From Hymenobacter volaticus (GTDB taxonomy: Bacteria > Bacteroidota > Bacteroidia > Cytophagales > Hymenobacteraceae): a DNA stretch of 64,000 nucleotides. The stretch covers positions 62,001 through 126,000 of the forward strand of contig NZ_CP095064.1 in the NCBI RefSeq assembly GCF_022921055.1, in the 5' to 3' direction. The notes under the pieces are model-generated. The model saw only the letters and a program-made list of their open reading frames with translations. It did not search any database and was not told the DNA's origin. This document shows, piece by piece, positions 21,230 through 30,176 of the stretch (position 1 is its first letter; the number at the start of each line of letters is the position of its first letter). A program made the translations under genes and the position numbers.

Positions 21230-22651
21230 ATGAAACCCCTGTTCGCTTGTTCCCTGCTGCTGGGCTTAACCCACGTCACGATGGGCCAGGCCCTTACATT
21301 TCAGGCCGCCACACTACCTGGCAATGCTGGCCTAGCCTACGATTTAGTTGTCGCCGATTTCAACTCCGACGGCCGGCCGGACATCGCCACCGTCAACCAA
21401 ACCGGTACCGAGGTCCTGCTGGCGACCGGCGCGGGCAACTTCCAACTAGCTGCCTACAGCCTTAACAGCAGCAACTCCCGCCTTCGGTGCGCCGATATCA
21501 ACGGGGACGGCACGCCCGACCTCCTGGCCAGCTCCTCCGCTGGGGGTAACATCCGGCTCCTGGTGAACTCCGGCAACGGTACTTTCTCCGGGGTCGTTAC
21601 CCTAAACGTACACAACTCTCCTGTCAGCTGGGAATTCCTCGCCGCTGATTTCAACCGGGATGGTCTGGCCGATATAGTAGCCCCTTTTGGCTCCCTTGGG
21701 GCCGGACTTGGTCCGGTGATGACTTTGTTTAATTCCTCCGTTAGCACCGCAACCACCGGTCAGTTAACGGGCGCCGCCGCCCCTTACCTCGGCGGCGGAG
21801 ACGGCTTGAATCAAACCCTGGCGTATGACGTCAACGCCGACGGCTTCCTGGATTTGATTACCACGGCCGTCTGTATCCCGGGGCGCCGGCCCTGTCCGAC
21901 GGGTGCCCACCACAACGTATTTCTTAATACGCCCACCGGGCTGGCGCCAGCGCCGGACCTGCCCGATAACGGCAACGCGTTTATGCTGGCCCAGCTCGAC
22001 GCCGACGCATTGCCTGATTTGATCGAAGCGGCCAGCAACGGCTTTCGCGTAACCTACCAAGCCGCCAACGGCCTCTTCGCGAATCCGCAAGCCGTGCCTT
22101 TTTCAGGCTCAGTTTCCCGTCCGGTTTCCCTGCCGCGGATAGCAGATTTCGACCAGGATGGTCGCCCGGACCTGGCGGGCCTGTGCATCAGTAACGCGGC
22201 GCCGCAGAATTCGGTGGTCGTCGTCCAGCGTAACCTGGGCAACGGGCAGTTCGAGGCCACCCCGTTGGTGTTGCCCATTGGCACCGGCAATCGCACCGCC
22301 ATGGAAGTAGCCGACTTCAACCAGGACGGCCACCCCGACATTGCCGTCATCGACGGGGGCAGAGTGAAGGTGTTCTGGAACACAACCGTACTGGCCACCC
22401 GCGCGGCCACGCTAACGCAGGTCAACCTCTACCCCAACCCCGCCCAGGGCCGGCTGCACCTGCAAGCTTCGGGGGCCGCTTTCCCGCTGCAGCTGACCTT
22501 GCTTAACGCCCTAGGACAAGCCGTGGCCACGCACACGCTCGAGGCCGCGGCGGGCAGTGTGGACGTGGCGCAACTGCCCGCCGGCTGGTACACCGCCCGC
22601 CTGCGCGACGCGCATGGCCGCAGCAAATCCGTGCCCCTGCAGCTCCAGTGA
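21230..22651 (+). CDS. FG-GAP/VCBS repeat protein with T9SS sorting domain
   Basis: The 473-residue protein has a signal peptide (MKPLFACSLLLGLTHVTMGQ). Repeats of the FG-GAP/VCBS type with calcium-binding-like loops follow (VVADFNSDGRPDIATVNQTG, CADINGDGTPDLLASSSAGG, AADFNRDGLADIV, IADFDQDGRPDLAGL, VADFNQDGHPDIAVIDGG), forming an integrin-alpha-like propeller. The C-terminus is a T9SS type A domain (VNLYPNPAQGRLHLQ ... LPAGWYTARLRDAHGRSKSV). The frame is intact. Probably secreted across the outer membrane; ligand unknown. Confidence 0.85.
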   Translation: MKPLFACSLLLGLTHVTMGQALTFQAATLPGNAGLAYDLVVADFNSDGRPDIATVNQTGTEVLLATGAGNFQLAAYSLNSSNSRLRCADINGDGTPDLLASSSAGGNIRLLVNSGNGTFSGVVTLNVHNSPVSWEFLAADFNRDGLADIVAPFGSLGAGLGPVMTLFNSSVSTATTGQLTGAAAPYLGGGDGLNQTLAYDVNADGFLDLITTAVCIPGRRPCPTGAHHNVFLNTPTGLAPAPDLPDNGNAFMLAQLDADALPDLIEAASNGFRVTYQAANGLFANPQAVPFSGSVSRPVSLPRIADFDQDGRPDLAGLCISNAAPQNSVVVVQRNLGNGQFEATPLVLPIGTGNRTAMEVADFNQDGHPDIAVIDGGRVKVFWNTTVLATRAATLTQVNLYPNPAQGRLHLQASGAAFPLQLTLLNALGQAVATHTLEAAAGSVDVAQLPAGWYTARLRDAHGRSKSVPLQLQ

Positions 22652-23250
22652 CCCCTGACCCCGCGACGGCTACCCGGAGGGGCGCTGTTTCCGCGAAAGA
22701 CTAACTGGCGCGGGTCATGCCCCGCGCACACGAAACGAATGACTTATTCCGACAATCTGGAATATGACGTGAGGCCTACCGGCCCGCCGCTTTTTCAACT
22801 TGTCCAGGGCCCGCTCGTCTTGCAGATAAGAGCCTAAAGAAAGGAAATGAAATCCACAGCGGGTGTTCTGGCAAACCAAGCAGCAACTCTGTTCGCAAGT
22901 TGAAATCCCCAACTTCCTGTCTTCTTCGAGGAAAATGCAAACGTGCTATCGTAGCCTGGTCTTACGAAGAAAGTTTAGGTTTGCCTAAATAGCAAAAGCA
23001 GAGAGAATAGACAAAAGCTGGGAGACTCTGCCTGCGGCTCTCCTCCGATTTCTTGAAAAGTTACCTGGTGTGCTCCTTGCGCTGCCAATCCTGCGGAAAT
23101 AAGGGCGGGTTTTAAATATTATTTTTTCGAATAGATTCTAGTATTTTGGTGCTATCACGGGCCAGAACTACATTCGTGAAAATTAAACTGCTGTCCGGCT
23201 ATGCCAAGTGTTTTTGCCTTGGTCTTTTCAGTGAAATATCCTACTTATCA

Positions 23251-24078
23251 ATGTTGGTAACGTTACTCCGGTGGGCTAAGCGGTCGACGCCCTTGCTGCT
23301 TGTATGCGGGTTGGCGGGCTGTTCGCGTGATGTGCCCGTGCCCATGGCTAGCATCACGGGGCAGATGGCCCCGGTGGCCACGGTGGGCCGCTTGGTGGGG
23401 GTGGTGGCCGCCGGGGGCGGTACCGAATACCCCGCCACGGTGGACTTCGCCACCGGCACCTTCTCCTTGGCCGTTCCGCCGGGCACTTACCAGTTGAAGT
23501 TTACCACCGCGGCCCCGAGCGGCGCGACGCAGTTGTTTCCGCAGCAGGTGGCGGTCACCGCCGCCGCCGGCACGACGGTTACGCCCGCCGTGCCGCTTAT
23601 CACCCACGACCGCATCGGGCGGGGCACCCTGCGCTGGACGCTTAACGGCAAGTCGTACACGGCCCGGGCCTTCATCAAGGTGTACGGCGAGGGCAAGTAC
23701 TTCAACTTATGGGGCCGGAGCGAGGAATTCAGCTCGACTGCCGACGTGAAGGAGATCTTTCTGGTGCTGCCCGAGCAAACGGAGCAGGGGCCGCTGTTTG
23801 CCGGGGTGGGCACCTACCCACTGGGGGGACCGGGGCGGGTAACGGCGTTTGGTGAATCGATCGTGTACCCCACCAACGACCCGGTCATTTTTTGGCATTA
23901 CCGCTCGCCGTACGCGGCCGCCCCTACCGGTACGGTCCAGCTCACGCGCTACGACGCCGAGCGGGGCCTGGCCGCCGGCACCTTCGCGTTCAACACCACC
24001 TGGGCTACGGGGGCGCTCGTCGGGACCCCCGCGCCGACGGCGGCCGTCACCAACGGCGAGTTCGACATCACGTTTTAG
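23251..24078 (+). CDS. Lipoprotein with carboxypeptidase-regulatory-like N-domain
   Basis: ATG 23251 is preferred because MLVTLLRWAKRSTPLLLVCG continues into LAGCS, a lipobox; the frame is open from 23146. The mature protein begins with a CarboxypepD-reg-like beta sandwich (TVGRLVGVVAAGGG ... VPPGTYQLKFTTAAPSGA), then an RIGRGTLRWTLNGKSYTARA domain resembling DUF6252-type beta domains of Bacteroidota lipoproteins. The product is about 276 residues and I assign no specific function. The interval 22652-23250 before it and 24079-24431 after it contain no supported feature. Confidence 0.6.
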   Translation: MLVTLLRWAKRSTPLLLVCGLAGCSRDVPVPMASITGQMAPVATVGRLVGVVAAGGGTEYPATVDFATGTFSLAVPPGTYQLKFTTAAPSGATQLFPQQVAVTAAAGTTVTPAVPLITHDRIGRGTLRWTLNGKSYTARAFIKVYGEGKYFNLWGRSEEFSSTADVKEIFLVLPEQTEQGPLFAGVGTYPLGGPGRVTAFGESIVYPTNDPVIFWHYRSPYAAAPTGTVQLTRYDAERGLAAGTFAFNTTWATGALVGTPAPTAAVTNGEFDITF

Positions 24079-24431
24079 TTGCGCGGCCCCGTCAAGGGTT
24101 AGCGCGTTGCCCTGCGGCCCGCAGCCTATGCGTTTCTTCCGGTACCTTTGCCAGGAGAGCGAGGTGGTGATACCAGGGTGTTTGTGCAAGCGTCGCATGC
24201 ACAAAGGCAGGGTCCGGGTAAGCTTCCGCAAACCGTCCCCCGTACTTTAGTTACCCGCGGAAAGCCCTGGCATCACGGGGAATTCCTGACGCAGACCGGT
24301 GGAGGACTCCCGGGTGCCTTACCCCTCATTTAAAGCTGATCTGCGGCATTACCTGCTTTAGCCTAGGGTCTCTTTAACTAACCCGCTTCCTTGTTTGAGC
24401 CCGTTGATTTCTTACTTCTATCTGCATATTT

Positions 24432-25183
24432 GTGGTGCGTATTCCTTCTTTTATCCCGGGCTGGTGGCTAAGTTTAGCTGTGCTGCTTGGTAGCGGCCCC
24501 CGCCTACTCGCCCAAGCCCCTGCGCCGCGTTCCTTAACAGAGCTGATTGATCGCCAAGAGCCCGGCTGGGACGTGGTATCGCACTGGCTCCGGGAAGCCA
24601 AAAACAAGGTGCAGGTGTTGCCCAAAACCCCGGCGCGGGCCGACAGCACTTTACTGGCGGCGCAGGTCAGCACGCGTTCACCGATGGGCGCCATCATCTA
24701 CGAAACCGGGGGCTGCTGGTGGACGGCGGGTGGCTGCGGATTCTGGGTTCGGGCAGTCCCGCGCTCAACCGCACGCTGATGGGCTGGAATCAGGGCAAGC
24801 CCGCCGGGCTGCTGCTGGTTGCCGACGATGTGCTGGGCGGCTTCTACGCCGTGAATGGGGGCGCCTTCGGGGTTGAATCGCTCGGGCAAGTGTTTTACTG
24901 TGCCCCCGAGTCGTTGCGCTGGGAGCCGACTCATAAAACCTACTCCGACTTTCTGCGCTTTTGCTTTTCGGGCGATCTGCAAGCCTACTACCGGAAGCGG
25001 CGCTGGAAAGGCTGGGAGCAGGAAATCCGCCAGCTGACGGGCACGCAGGGGCTCGCCTGCTACCCGTTTCTGTTCACCCAAGAAGGCAAGAATATCGCCA
25101 AGGACCAGCGGGGCGTGGTGCCGATAGCCGAGTTGTGGACGTTCGGCCAGGACATGCAGCGGCAGCTGGAGGGGGCACCCTAG
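24432..25183 (+). CDS. DUF2625 family protein (one frameshift)
   Basis: The family pattern is clear across two frames: LTELIDRQEPGWDVVSHWLR, VLPKTPARADSTLLAAQVST followed by RSPMGAIIYETGG in the first, then LLVDGGWLRILGSGSPALNR ... LLLVADDVLGGFYAVNGGAF, KTYSDFLRFCFSGDLQAYY and ACYPFLFTQEGK in the second. One G is missing from the G5 run at 24708-24712; adding it joins ETGG to LLVDGGWLRILG as in DUF2625. An N-terminal signal-like segment (LSLAVLLGSGPRLLAQ) suggests export. The biochemical role of DUF2625 is not known. The start at 24432 is a GTG. Confidence 0.8.
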
Positions 25184-25412
25184 CCCGAGCATCCAAGACT
25201 GCAAGGGCCTCTCTCCTCTTAGATCATTGGTCGCAGAAAGGGAGGCAACTACGACAGACTTCTGCCCGCGCTGCTTGTTGCGGCAGGCAGAAGTCTTCCT
25301 TTCCGGGAAGGCCTTCGGCCTGCTAGCCCCGGTTCATTCCGGGGCTGAAGGCTGAACGTAGCCACTTATACTACCACCTTACTTACTTCCTTACTATAAT
25401 TAGTAGGTACGA

Positions 25413-25862
25413 ATGGAGTTCCAAACAAAGCGGGGGAGTAAGCCCGGCCGAACTGCTCTTCAACTCGGATGATATGCGCATCACTTCCCGGGCCGTTTTC
25501 TCGACCCCCTCTCCTTTCATCAGCGCTTTACCGACTCGCCCTATACCTGCCTGCAGGTAGCGGTCGACCAGCACTATCGCTTCTTTCTGTATTTCCGCTA
25601 CGACCGACCCGCCGACCGCTACTACGGGCCGCACGAAGTTGTGCTCAACCGCCGCGAAGCCGCGCTTTTTGCGGCTTTGCAACTCACCCATTTCAGCTGG
25701 TTGGCTGATGGGAGGGGGCGCCTGGCCGGGCGCTGCGTGCCCGGGATTGTCGGCGGCGCCTTTTACGATTTAGCGGGGATCCAAGCCGAGGATGGTTTAA
25801 AACTGACCAGCCTGCTGAACAAGCGCAAGGCGCCGCAAAGCATATGGGACGACTGGTTTTAA
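25413..25862 (+). CDS. Hypothetical protein, frameshifted
   Basis: Coding-like pieces run through two frames: SPAELLFNSDDMRITSRAVF (about 25441-25510), then HQRFTDSPYTCLQVAVDQHY ... FLYFRYDRPADRYYGPHEVV and LTHFSWLADGRG, ending RKAPQSIWDDWF at 25862. The start is uncertain; ATG 25413 would need a shift near the G5 run at 25435-25439. The second shift falls near the C runs at 25504-25513. I recognise no family. The phrase-like composition and matching codon use make a real, interrupted gene more likely than chance. Confidence 0.45.
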
Positions 25863-25951
25863 CTGCTCCGTAAAGGGGCCGCGGCATTGGTTGCCCTGCT
25901 TTGTCACCCCCGAGTTCTGGTTTCACATAATCTCTAACTTATGCCCCAATT

Positions 25952-26397
25952 ATGCCCCGCCTGCTGCTGCTGTTGCTACTGAATTCGGCGTTGCTGCTGG
26001 GCAGCTGTAAGAAAGACGAACCCAAGCCCGACCCTTACGCCGCGCTTGTCGGGACCCAGTGGAACCTGTCTTACGCCGTGCTCGACTATTACGACGCAAC
26101 GGGCAGGCTTACCGGCCAATCGATCGTAAAGGGCTCCTGGTTGCCCGTCGAATCGATGCAGTTCTTAAGGACTACAATCGAAAATTTTATTAACTCCTCC
26201 AACTACTTCCGGGCTTCCTTGCCCTACACGCGTCAAGGCGATCAGCTCTCGATCACCTTTCCCCGGATGACCAAGCGCTGGTAGGAGCGCGCACCATCAG
26301 TCAGCTGACAGCTGATTCGCTCACGCTCGAAGTACGCTTGCCGGCGACGAGCGGTGGCCGCTACGCCATCGTCAAAGACCATTTTTACCGCCAGTAG
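25952..26397 (+). CDS. Small lipoprotein, lipocalin-like (one frameshift)
   Basis: The product starts MPRLLLLLLLNSALLLGSCK, a lipoprotein signal with the cysteine at GSC. A short beta-rich domain follows (LVGTQWNLSYAVLDYYDATG ... YTRQGDQLSITFP). One C missing from the C4 run at 26261-26264 makes an early stop. With it the frame goes on as DDQALVGARTISQLTADSLT followed by LEVRLPATSGGRYAIVKDHF and stops at 26395-26397. The order (W-x-L, then ISQLTADSLTLEV) is typical of lipocalin-like Bacteroidota lipoproteins. Confidence 0.65.
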
Positions 26398-26471
26398 CCC
26401 CTCCCCCACTGCACTAATCGCTCTTTTTACTGCTAAGCGTAGGGGTGCGGCCGGGCGGCGAGCAAACAAGT

Positions 26472-27249
26472 TCAGTGGCCGCGCCCTGCCAAGAGGCAGG
26501 CCTCGCCCTGGTTGGGGTTAACAGACAGGTGGAGGTGCTGCTGGCCGGCGGTTTCCAGGCTACCGAATACCTCCCTCTTTATAAACCTGATCGGGCTGCT
26601 ATTAGCGTTCGAGGGCCGCCCAGACGTGCCGCAGGAGTTCAGTGGGCGCGCGCTGGGGGCGAGCGACAGGTTAAGACGGTAGAAAACAAGTCCGGGAGGC
26701 TCCAAGCTAAATTGGTCCTTGCCGAGGAAGCGGGACAGCGCGTTCACTGCCTGCCCTTGCCGGCGGAGGATCTCTGCGCGTTGGCATTCGGGTTCCCGCT
26801 CCCGGGAGCGGCTGAGTATAGCCAATAGTGGGTCGCGTGGCGCCGACTTCGCTTAAAGCAAGCAGAGCCAGGAAGGGATATAGAAACAGGAGCAGCAGCA
26901 GAAAGTGTTTGGCCTGCGTCTGGACCCTGTCCCGGGGCCCAAAAAAGATCAGGAAAACAAACCCGCCAATGGATCCCAGCACCAGCAGCGGCATGCCCTC
27001 ATCTGCCAGTTTGGATGCATAAGGCGGGAGGCCACTCAACCAGCTTACTTCCAGGCTGTACTGCTCGAGTAGGGCTTGGCTGAACACCTGGCTTTGATAA
27101 AGGGCCGCCAGCAGGAGACCGAGAGCGGAAAGCCAGATTGGAACGAGGGAGGAGTTTATATCCTGGCGGTTGTGGTAGAGCCAGCGCCCGTACAGGAAGA
27201 GGAAGCTGAAAGGGAGTACCGTTAGGAGAAGCGAGAACATAAGTACCAA
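26472..27249 (-). CDS. Multi-pass membrane protein, hypothetical (one frameshift)
   Basis: The N-terminal half has about four membrane segments (MFSLLLTVLPFSFLFLYG, LVPIWLSALGLLLAALY, MPLLVLGSIGGFVFLIFFG, KHFLLLLLFLYPFLALLAL). After SEVGATR the frame is lost near 26830. One added base continues it as DPLLAILSRSREREPECQRA followed by EILRRQGQAVNALSRFLGKD, a soluble tail that runs to 26472. A plus-strand ORF over the same bases (26445-26828) is a shadow. No family recognised. DNA is GC-moderate like its neighbours. Confidence 0.5.
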
Positions 27250-27360
27250 GTATTGATATTGAAAGAACTTTGTAGTGCAAAGTAAAGCATTTTGTGGTTA
27301 CCTCGTCCTCTAAAGCTTTTGTTTGAAGTAAGGCTGCCCCTTACACTAGCTTCTTTTCTC

Positions 27361-27576
27361 GCTGGAGAGAGTGTAAACGCCTGATTTTGTTTGCTGATAG
27401 AGAGGAAGCACTTGGTGACGGGAGCCGTTTTGGCCGCGCTGCTCGAGGGGTTGCGCGTAGAATAGCCGGAAGGTAAGGGCTGCTTTCCCACCAACCTCGT
27501 GACGGATCGTTACTATCTGCTGAGCGAAGAGAAGCGTGTGCTAGCGGAAACCGACTACCACGCGGCGGCTTTCTAA
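27361..27576 (+). pseudogene. Possible gene relic
   Basis: Bases up to 27576 read in one frame as NLVTDRYYLLSEEKRVLAET followed by DYHAAAF and a stop, and just upstream TGAVLAALLEGLRV is open in a nearby frame before stops. This looks like the end of a decayed gene, but no family is recognised. Otherwise 27577-27990 shows nothing I can support. Confidence 0.25.
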
Positions 27577-27989
27577 ACCCTGGCCTTCCGGGCAGATTGC
27601 CACGATTGGGCAGGATGATTACTGTGTTGTTCTTGCCTTAAAAGCCCTCGGGAATACGAGCGGGGGCCGAGCCCTGAGTTCATCCTGAAGATGATGAAAT
27701 TTATTGCTGCGACCTTACCGCGTAACCCCCGAGGTAAGCGAGGCAGGAAAGAGGGCGGCAACTCTTATTGGGTAGGACGTCCGGCCCGGCGTAAGAAAAC
27801 GCCTTGTTGGATCGTATCATTTGTCTGACAGACATACGTACATAATACGTGCGTGCGGGTCTTGGTGTTGAATTTTACTATTGATCGAATCCGGGCTGAG
27901 TGAGCGAAGTCTGGTTAAACCGGCCGGAGCTAATTTAAACCACCTTCCTACCAGTCTAACCCCTCGCGCCGCTGACGGCTAAACTGACT

Positions 27990-28192
27990 GATCCCGGCAC
28001 GTTGGAATAAAACGAGAGCATGCTCCGCTGACAGCCAGTAATGCCACTACGCGAGCCGGGACCTTGGTCTACCAACGCTCGGGCCTGACGCTGAGCTCGC
28101 ACGCTACCGACCTACTCGATCCTGTCGACCCAGCTAACCCTACAGCCCCTTCCTTGCAGCCGGCTGAACAAAATCTTTTACCTATTAAGTAA
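27990..28192 (+). pseudogene. C-terminal coding relic before the par locus
   Basis: An open stretch without a start codon reads GIKREHAPLTASNATTRAG ... YQRSGLTLSSHATDLLDPVD and ends in LLPIK with TAA at 28190-28192. The stop codon forms the first TAACA unit of the repeat array. Its position right before parAB would suit the end of a replication-initiator gene, but nothing in the visible residues proves that. Confidence 0.3.
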
Positions 28193-28288
28193 CATGAATA
28201 ATATTAGTAACACTAATAACACATATAACAATCATAACACTAATAACAAGTGTAACAAGTGTAACAGGTGTAATACATATAACACGGT
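28190..28288 (+). repeat. Array of 9-bp TAACA repeats upstream of parA
   Basis: Eleven consecutive 9-bp units begin with TAACA or a close variant: TAACATGAA, TAATATTAG, TAACACTAA, TAACACATA, TAACAATCA, TAACACTAA, TAACAAGTG, TAACAAGTG, TAACAGGTG, TAATACATA, TAACACGGT. The phase is kept without gaps for 99 bp. Short, phased direct repeats next to parA are the usual form of a partition centromere or an operator bound cooperatively by a small ribbon-helix-helix ParB-like protein. The same 9-bp unit recurs inside the parB-like gene. Confidence 0.8.
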
Positions 28289-28294
28289 GTTGGA

Positions 28295-28314
28295 GGTATT
28301 ACCTTGGTAACATC
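28295..28314 (+). promoter_or_regulatory. Inverted repeat, likely parA operator
   Basis: GGTATTACC and GGTAACATC face each other with two bases between them (7 of 9 positions complementary). They lie 24 bp before the parA start. A perfect version, GGTGTTACC-GA-GGTAACACC, is inside the next gene at 29331-29350. The shared form suggests a binding site for the partition protein that could also repress parAB. Confidence 0.6.
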
Positions 28315-28337
28315 AATCATTTGTTTTATTATTGTGC

Positions 28338-29081
28338 ATGAGCAAGATCATCGCATTCACCAATCAGAAAGGCGGAGTAGGAAAAACTACCTCCACGGCA
28401 AACATTGGCGCCGGCCTGGCCCGCGCCGGCCAGCGGGTGCTGCTGGTCGATTTAGACCCGCAGATCAATCTTACCCGGGGCTTAGGGCTGATGGACGCTG
28501 AGTTTAACGTCTACGGAGCCTTGTTGCACGAGTACAAGGTAAAGGCCTACCCTATTCAGGAAAGGCTGGCCTTGATCGCCGGCTCCCCGGCTTTGTCGAG
28601 CTTTGAAAAAGTGAAGGGCGACGAGCTGGATCGCGAGTTCCTGCTGAAGGATTTGCTGGAGCCCTTGCGGGAACGTTGCGACTACATCCTGCTGGACTGC
28701 CCCCCCGCCCTCGGGCTGATTACGCTCAACGCCTACGCGTGCGCTGATGCCCTCTACATTCCTTTGGAAGCGCAACTCTACGCTACGGAAGGGCTCGAGA
28801 AGGTACTGGAGATGGTAGCCCGGGTGAAGCGGCGCCTGAACCCGACCCTGGCCGTGGGCGGCATCTTTTTTACCCGCTTTGATTCACGCAAGGTTTTGCG
28901 CCGGGAAACCGCCGAAGTGGTGCGGGACAAGTATCCCGAACTGGTGCTCACGAGCACCATCCGCGAAACCATCGCCCTCGGGGAAGCCCCGCACTTAGGG
29001 CAGGATATCTTCAGCTACGCCCCCGCTAGTGCCGGCGCCGCGGACTACCAGAGTCTGGTGCAGGAAATTCTAACCCGTTAA
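28338..29081 (+). CDS. parA: ParA-family partition ATPase
   Basis: The product is a small ParA/Soj-type ATPase of about 247 residues. It has the deviant Walker A KGGVGKTT near the N-terminus, VLLVDLDPQINLT (Walker A'), and YILLDCPPALGL (Walker B). It has no N-terminal helix-turn-helix domain, as in type Ib plasmid ParA proteins. ATG 28338 is preferred over the TTG at 28332. ParA binds the nucleoid and moves plasmid or element copies together with a ParB-type protein, here the gene 12 bp downstream. Phased repeats and an inverted repeat directly upstream fit an autoregulated parABS locus. Confidence 0.9.
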   Translation: MSKIIAFTNQKGGVGKTTSTANIGAGLARAGQRVLLVDLDPQINLTRGLGLMDAEFNVYGALLHEYKVKAYPIQERLALIAGSPALSSFEKVKGDELDREFLLKDLLEPLRERCDYILLDCPPALGLITLNAYACADALYIPLEAQLYATEGLEKVLEMVARVKRRLNPTLAVGGIFFTRFDSRKVLRRETAEVVRDKYPELVLTSTIRETIALGEAPHLGQDIFSYAPASAGAADYQSLVQEILTR

Positions 29082-29093
29082 TTCTCGAACCGC

Positions 29094-29585
29094 ATGGCTA
29101 AGTCTTTTAAAACTCTTGCTCCCAAGCCAGAAGTCCCAAAGCGCACTTCGGAAAAAGACATCCTGGACTTTCTGGAGCAAGACCTTTTGCCGGAACCGAC
29201 ACCCAAGGAATCAACGCCGGAACCGCACCCAGGTAACACCAGTAACATCATAGATAAAACTGTAGAGAGTAATACCAGTAACACCACCAACACCAGTAAC
29301 ACCAAAAGAAAGTTAGTTACTCCTGTTATTGGTGTTACCGAGGTAACACCAGAAGAGGTTGACGTTCGGCAAACCTTTATTATTGGGCAGCAGTACCTGG
29401 ATAAGCTCAAGGATTACGTGCACACCAAGCGCATGTCCGGGCAGTACGAGTACACCCAAAAGCAGGCCCTGCACGATGCGCTGGAGCGGCTCTTTGAGGG
29501 CTCCACAATAGAGGCCCGCCCCGCCCACATCCGCCAGCAGGAGGAAACGCGCAAGCAGCGGATACGCCGGGGAATACCGAAGTAG
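29094..29585 (+). CDS. ParB-like small partition protein
   Basis: This 163-residue protein follows parA by 12 bp and is surely co-transcribed. Its N-terminal half is a Pro/Thr/Asn-rich linker (residues about 45-75) containing SNTSNTTNTSNT, encoded by 9-bp TAACACCAG repeats. Its C-terminal half (IIGQQYLDKLKDYVHTKRMS ... YTQKQALHDALERLFEG) has the spacing of a ribbon-helix-helix DNA-binding domain with a basic tail (QQEETRKQRIRRGIPK). Such proteins act as ParB in type Ib systems, binding the centromere and repressing parA. The family call rests on position and the RHH-like pattern, not on a signature match. Confidence 0.65.
   Translation: MAKSFKTLAPKPEVPKRTSEKDILDFLEQDLLPEPTPKESTPEPHPGNTSNIIDKTVESNTSNTTNTSNTKRKLVTPVIGVTEVTPEEVDVRQTFIIGQQYLDKLKDYVHTKRMSGQYEYTQKQALHDALERLFEGSTIEARPAHIRQQEETRKQRIRRGIPK
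29234..29352 (+). repeat. 9-bp TAACACCAG repeats inside the parB-like gene
   Basis: Units TAACACCAG, TAACATCAT, (two degenerate units), TAATACCAG, TAACACCAC, CAACACCAG, TAACACCAA run in 9-bp phase at 29234-29305. A further copy is at 29344-29352. The palindrome GGTGTTACC-GA-GGTAACACC is at 29331-29350. The phase is a multiple of the codon, so the repeat is translated as Asn-Thr-Ser units. The unit matches the array upstream of parA, so these are probably extra partition-protein binding sites within coding DNA. Confidence 0.7.
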
Positions 29586-29622
29586 ATCCGCAGGAGACGG
29601 GTCCTAAGCTAGCAGTAATAAC

Positions 29623-29657
29623 GGGCAAGGTACGCGACCAGCATACCTTGCCCTTTT
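29623..29657 (+). terminator. Rho-independent terminator of parAB
   Basis: A perfect 10-bp stem (GGGCAAGGTA / TACCTTGCCC) with an 11-base loop is followed by TTTT. It lies 38 bp after the parB-like stop. The remaining bases to 30090 show no gene. Confidence 0.75.
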
Positions 29658-30096
29658 GCATTTTCATTTGCTTCCCTTGGGGCACCCGCTAAGGGAATGC
29701 GGACTCGACGCACTTAATCGGCAGCGGGGCAGCGTGGGAGTTGGGGTAGGCTTTAACTTTAAAGTCGTCGGTACATGCAAACCTAGCTTGCCCGGTAAAC
29801 AAGCAGCGGGAGCAGGAAAGCCCCACCTGCACCTAAACCCGGGTTTAACGCCGCCAAGCAAATCTGCTATCGGGATACCCTAAACAGGTCGTCGGAGAGG
29901 TTGGGAGCCGGCCGGGGCAGGATGAAATCCGCACCCAAGCAAGTAGGGGAGGGGCCGGGTTTGAAAGCAAGCCTTACAACCCAAAAAGCGGGGCTAGGCC
30001 AGACCGAGCAACCGGATACGCGTTACCCCAACGAAAAGTGCCGGGTGGTAGGCGCGGTTCCACTCGTTCTGCGTATATTGTTCTATGGAAATATAG

Positions 30097-30132
30097 AGCA
30101 AGATAGGTTTGGCAAGCGCCAAACGTCTTGCT
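30097..30132 (+). promoter_or_regulatory. Double inverted repeat before mobCA (oriT candidate or terminator)
   Basis: AGCAAGA and TCTTGCT enclose an inner inverted repeat GTTTGGC-AAGC-GCCAAAC, giving a 36-base imperfect palindrome 44 bp before mobC. Origins of transfer of MOBP-type elements usually lie just upstream of the mob genes and carry an inverted repeat beside the nick site. The hairpin is also followed by TTTT, so a terminator is an equal alternative from sequence alone. Confidence 0.45.
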
Positions 30133-30176
30133 TTTCACTCCTTTCGTCGCAAAAAGGCCCGTTAATTACCACGCTT

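Noticed and set aside
26445..26828. A 127-codon plus-strand open frame
   Set aside because: The minus strand continues the membrane protein after a one-base repair with more natural composition.
28190..28288. Short repeats considered as a CRISPR array
   Set aside because: The 9-bp units have no spacers of constant length and no cas genes are nearby; the phase and parA neighbour fit a partition or operator array.
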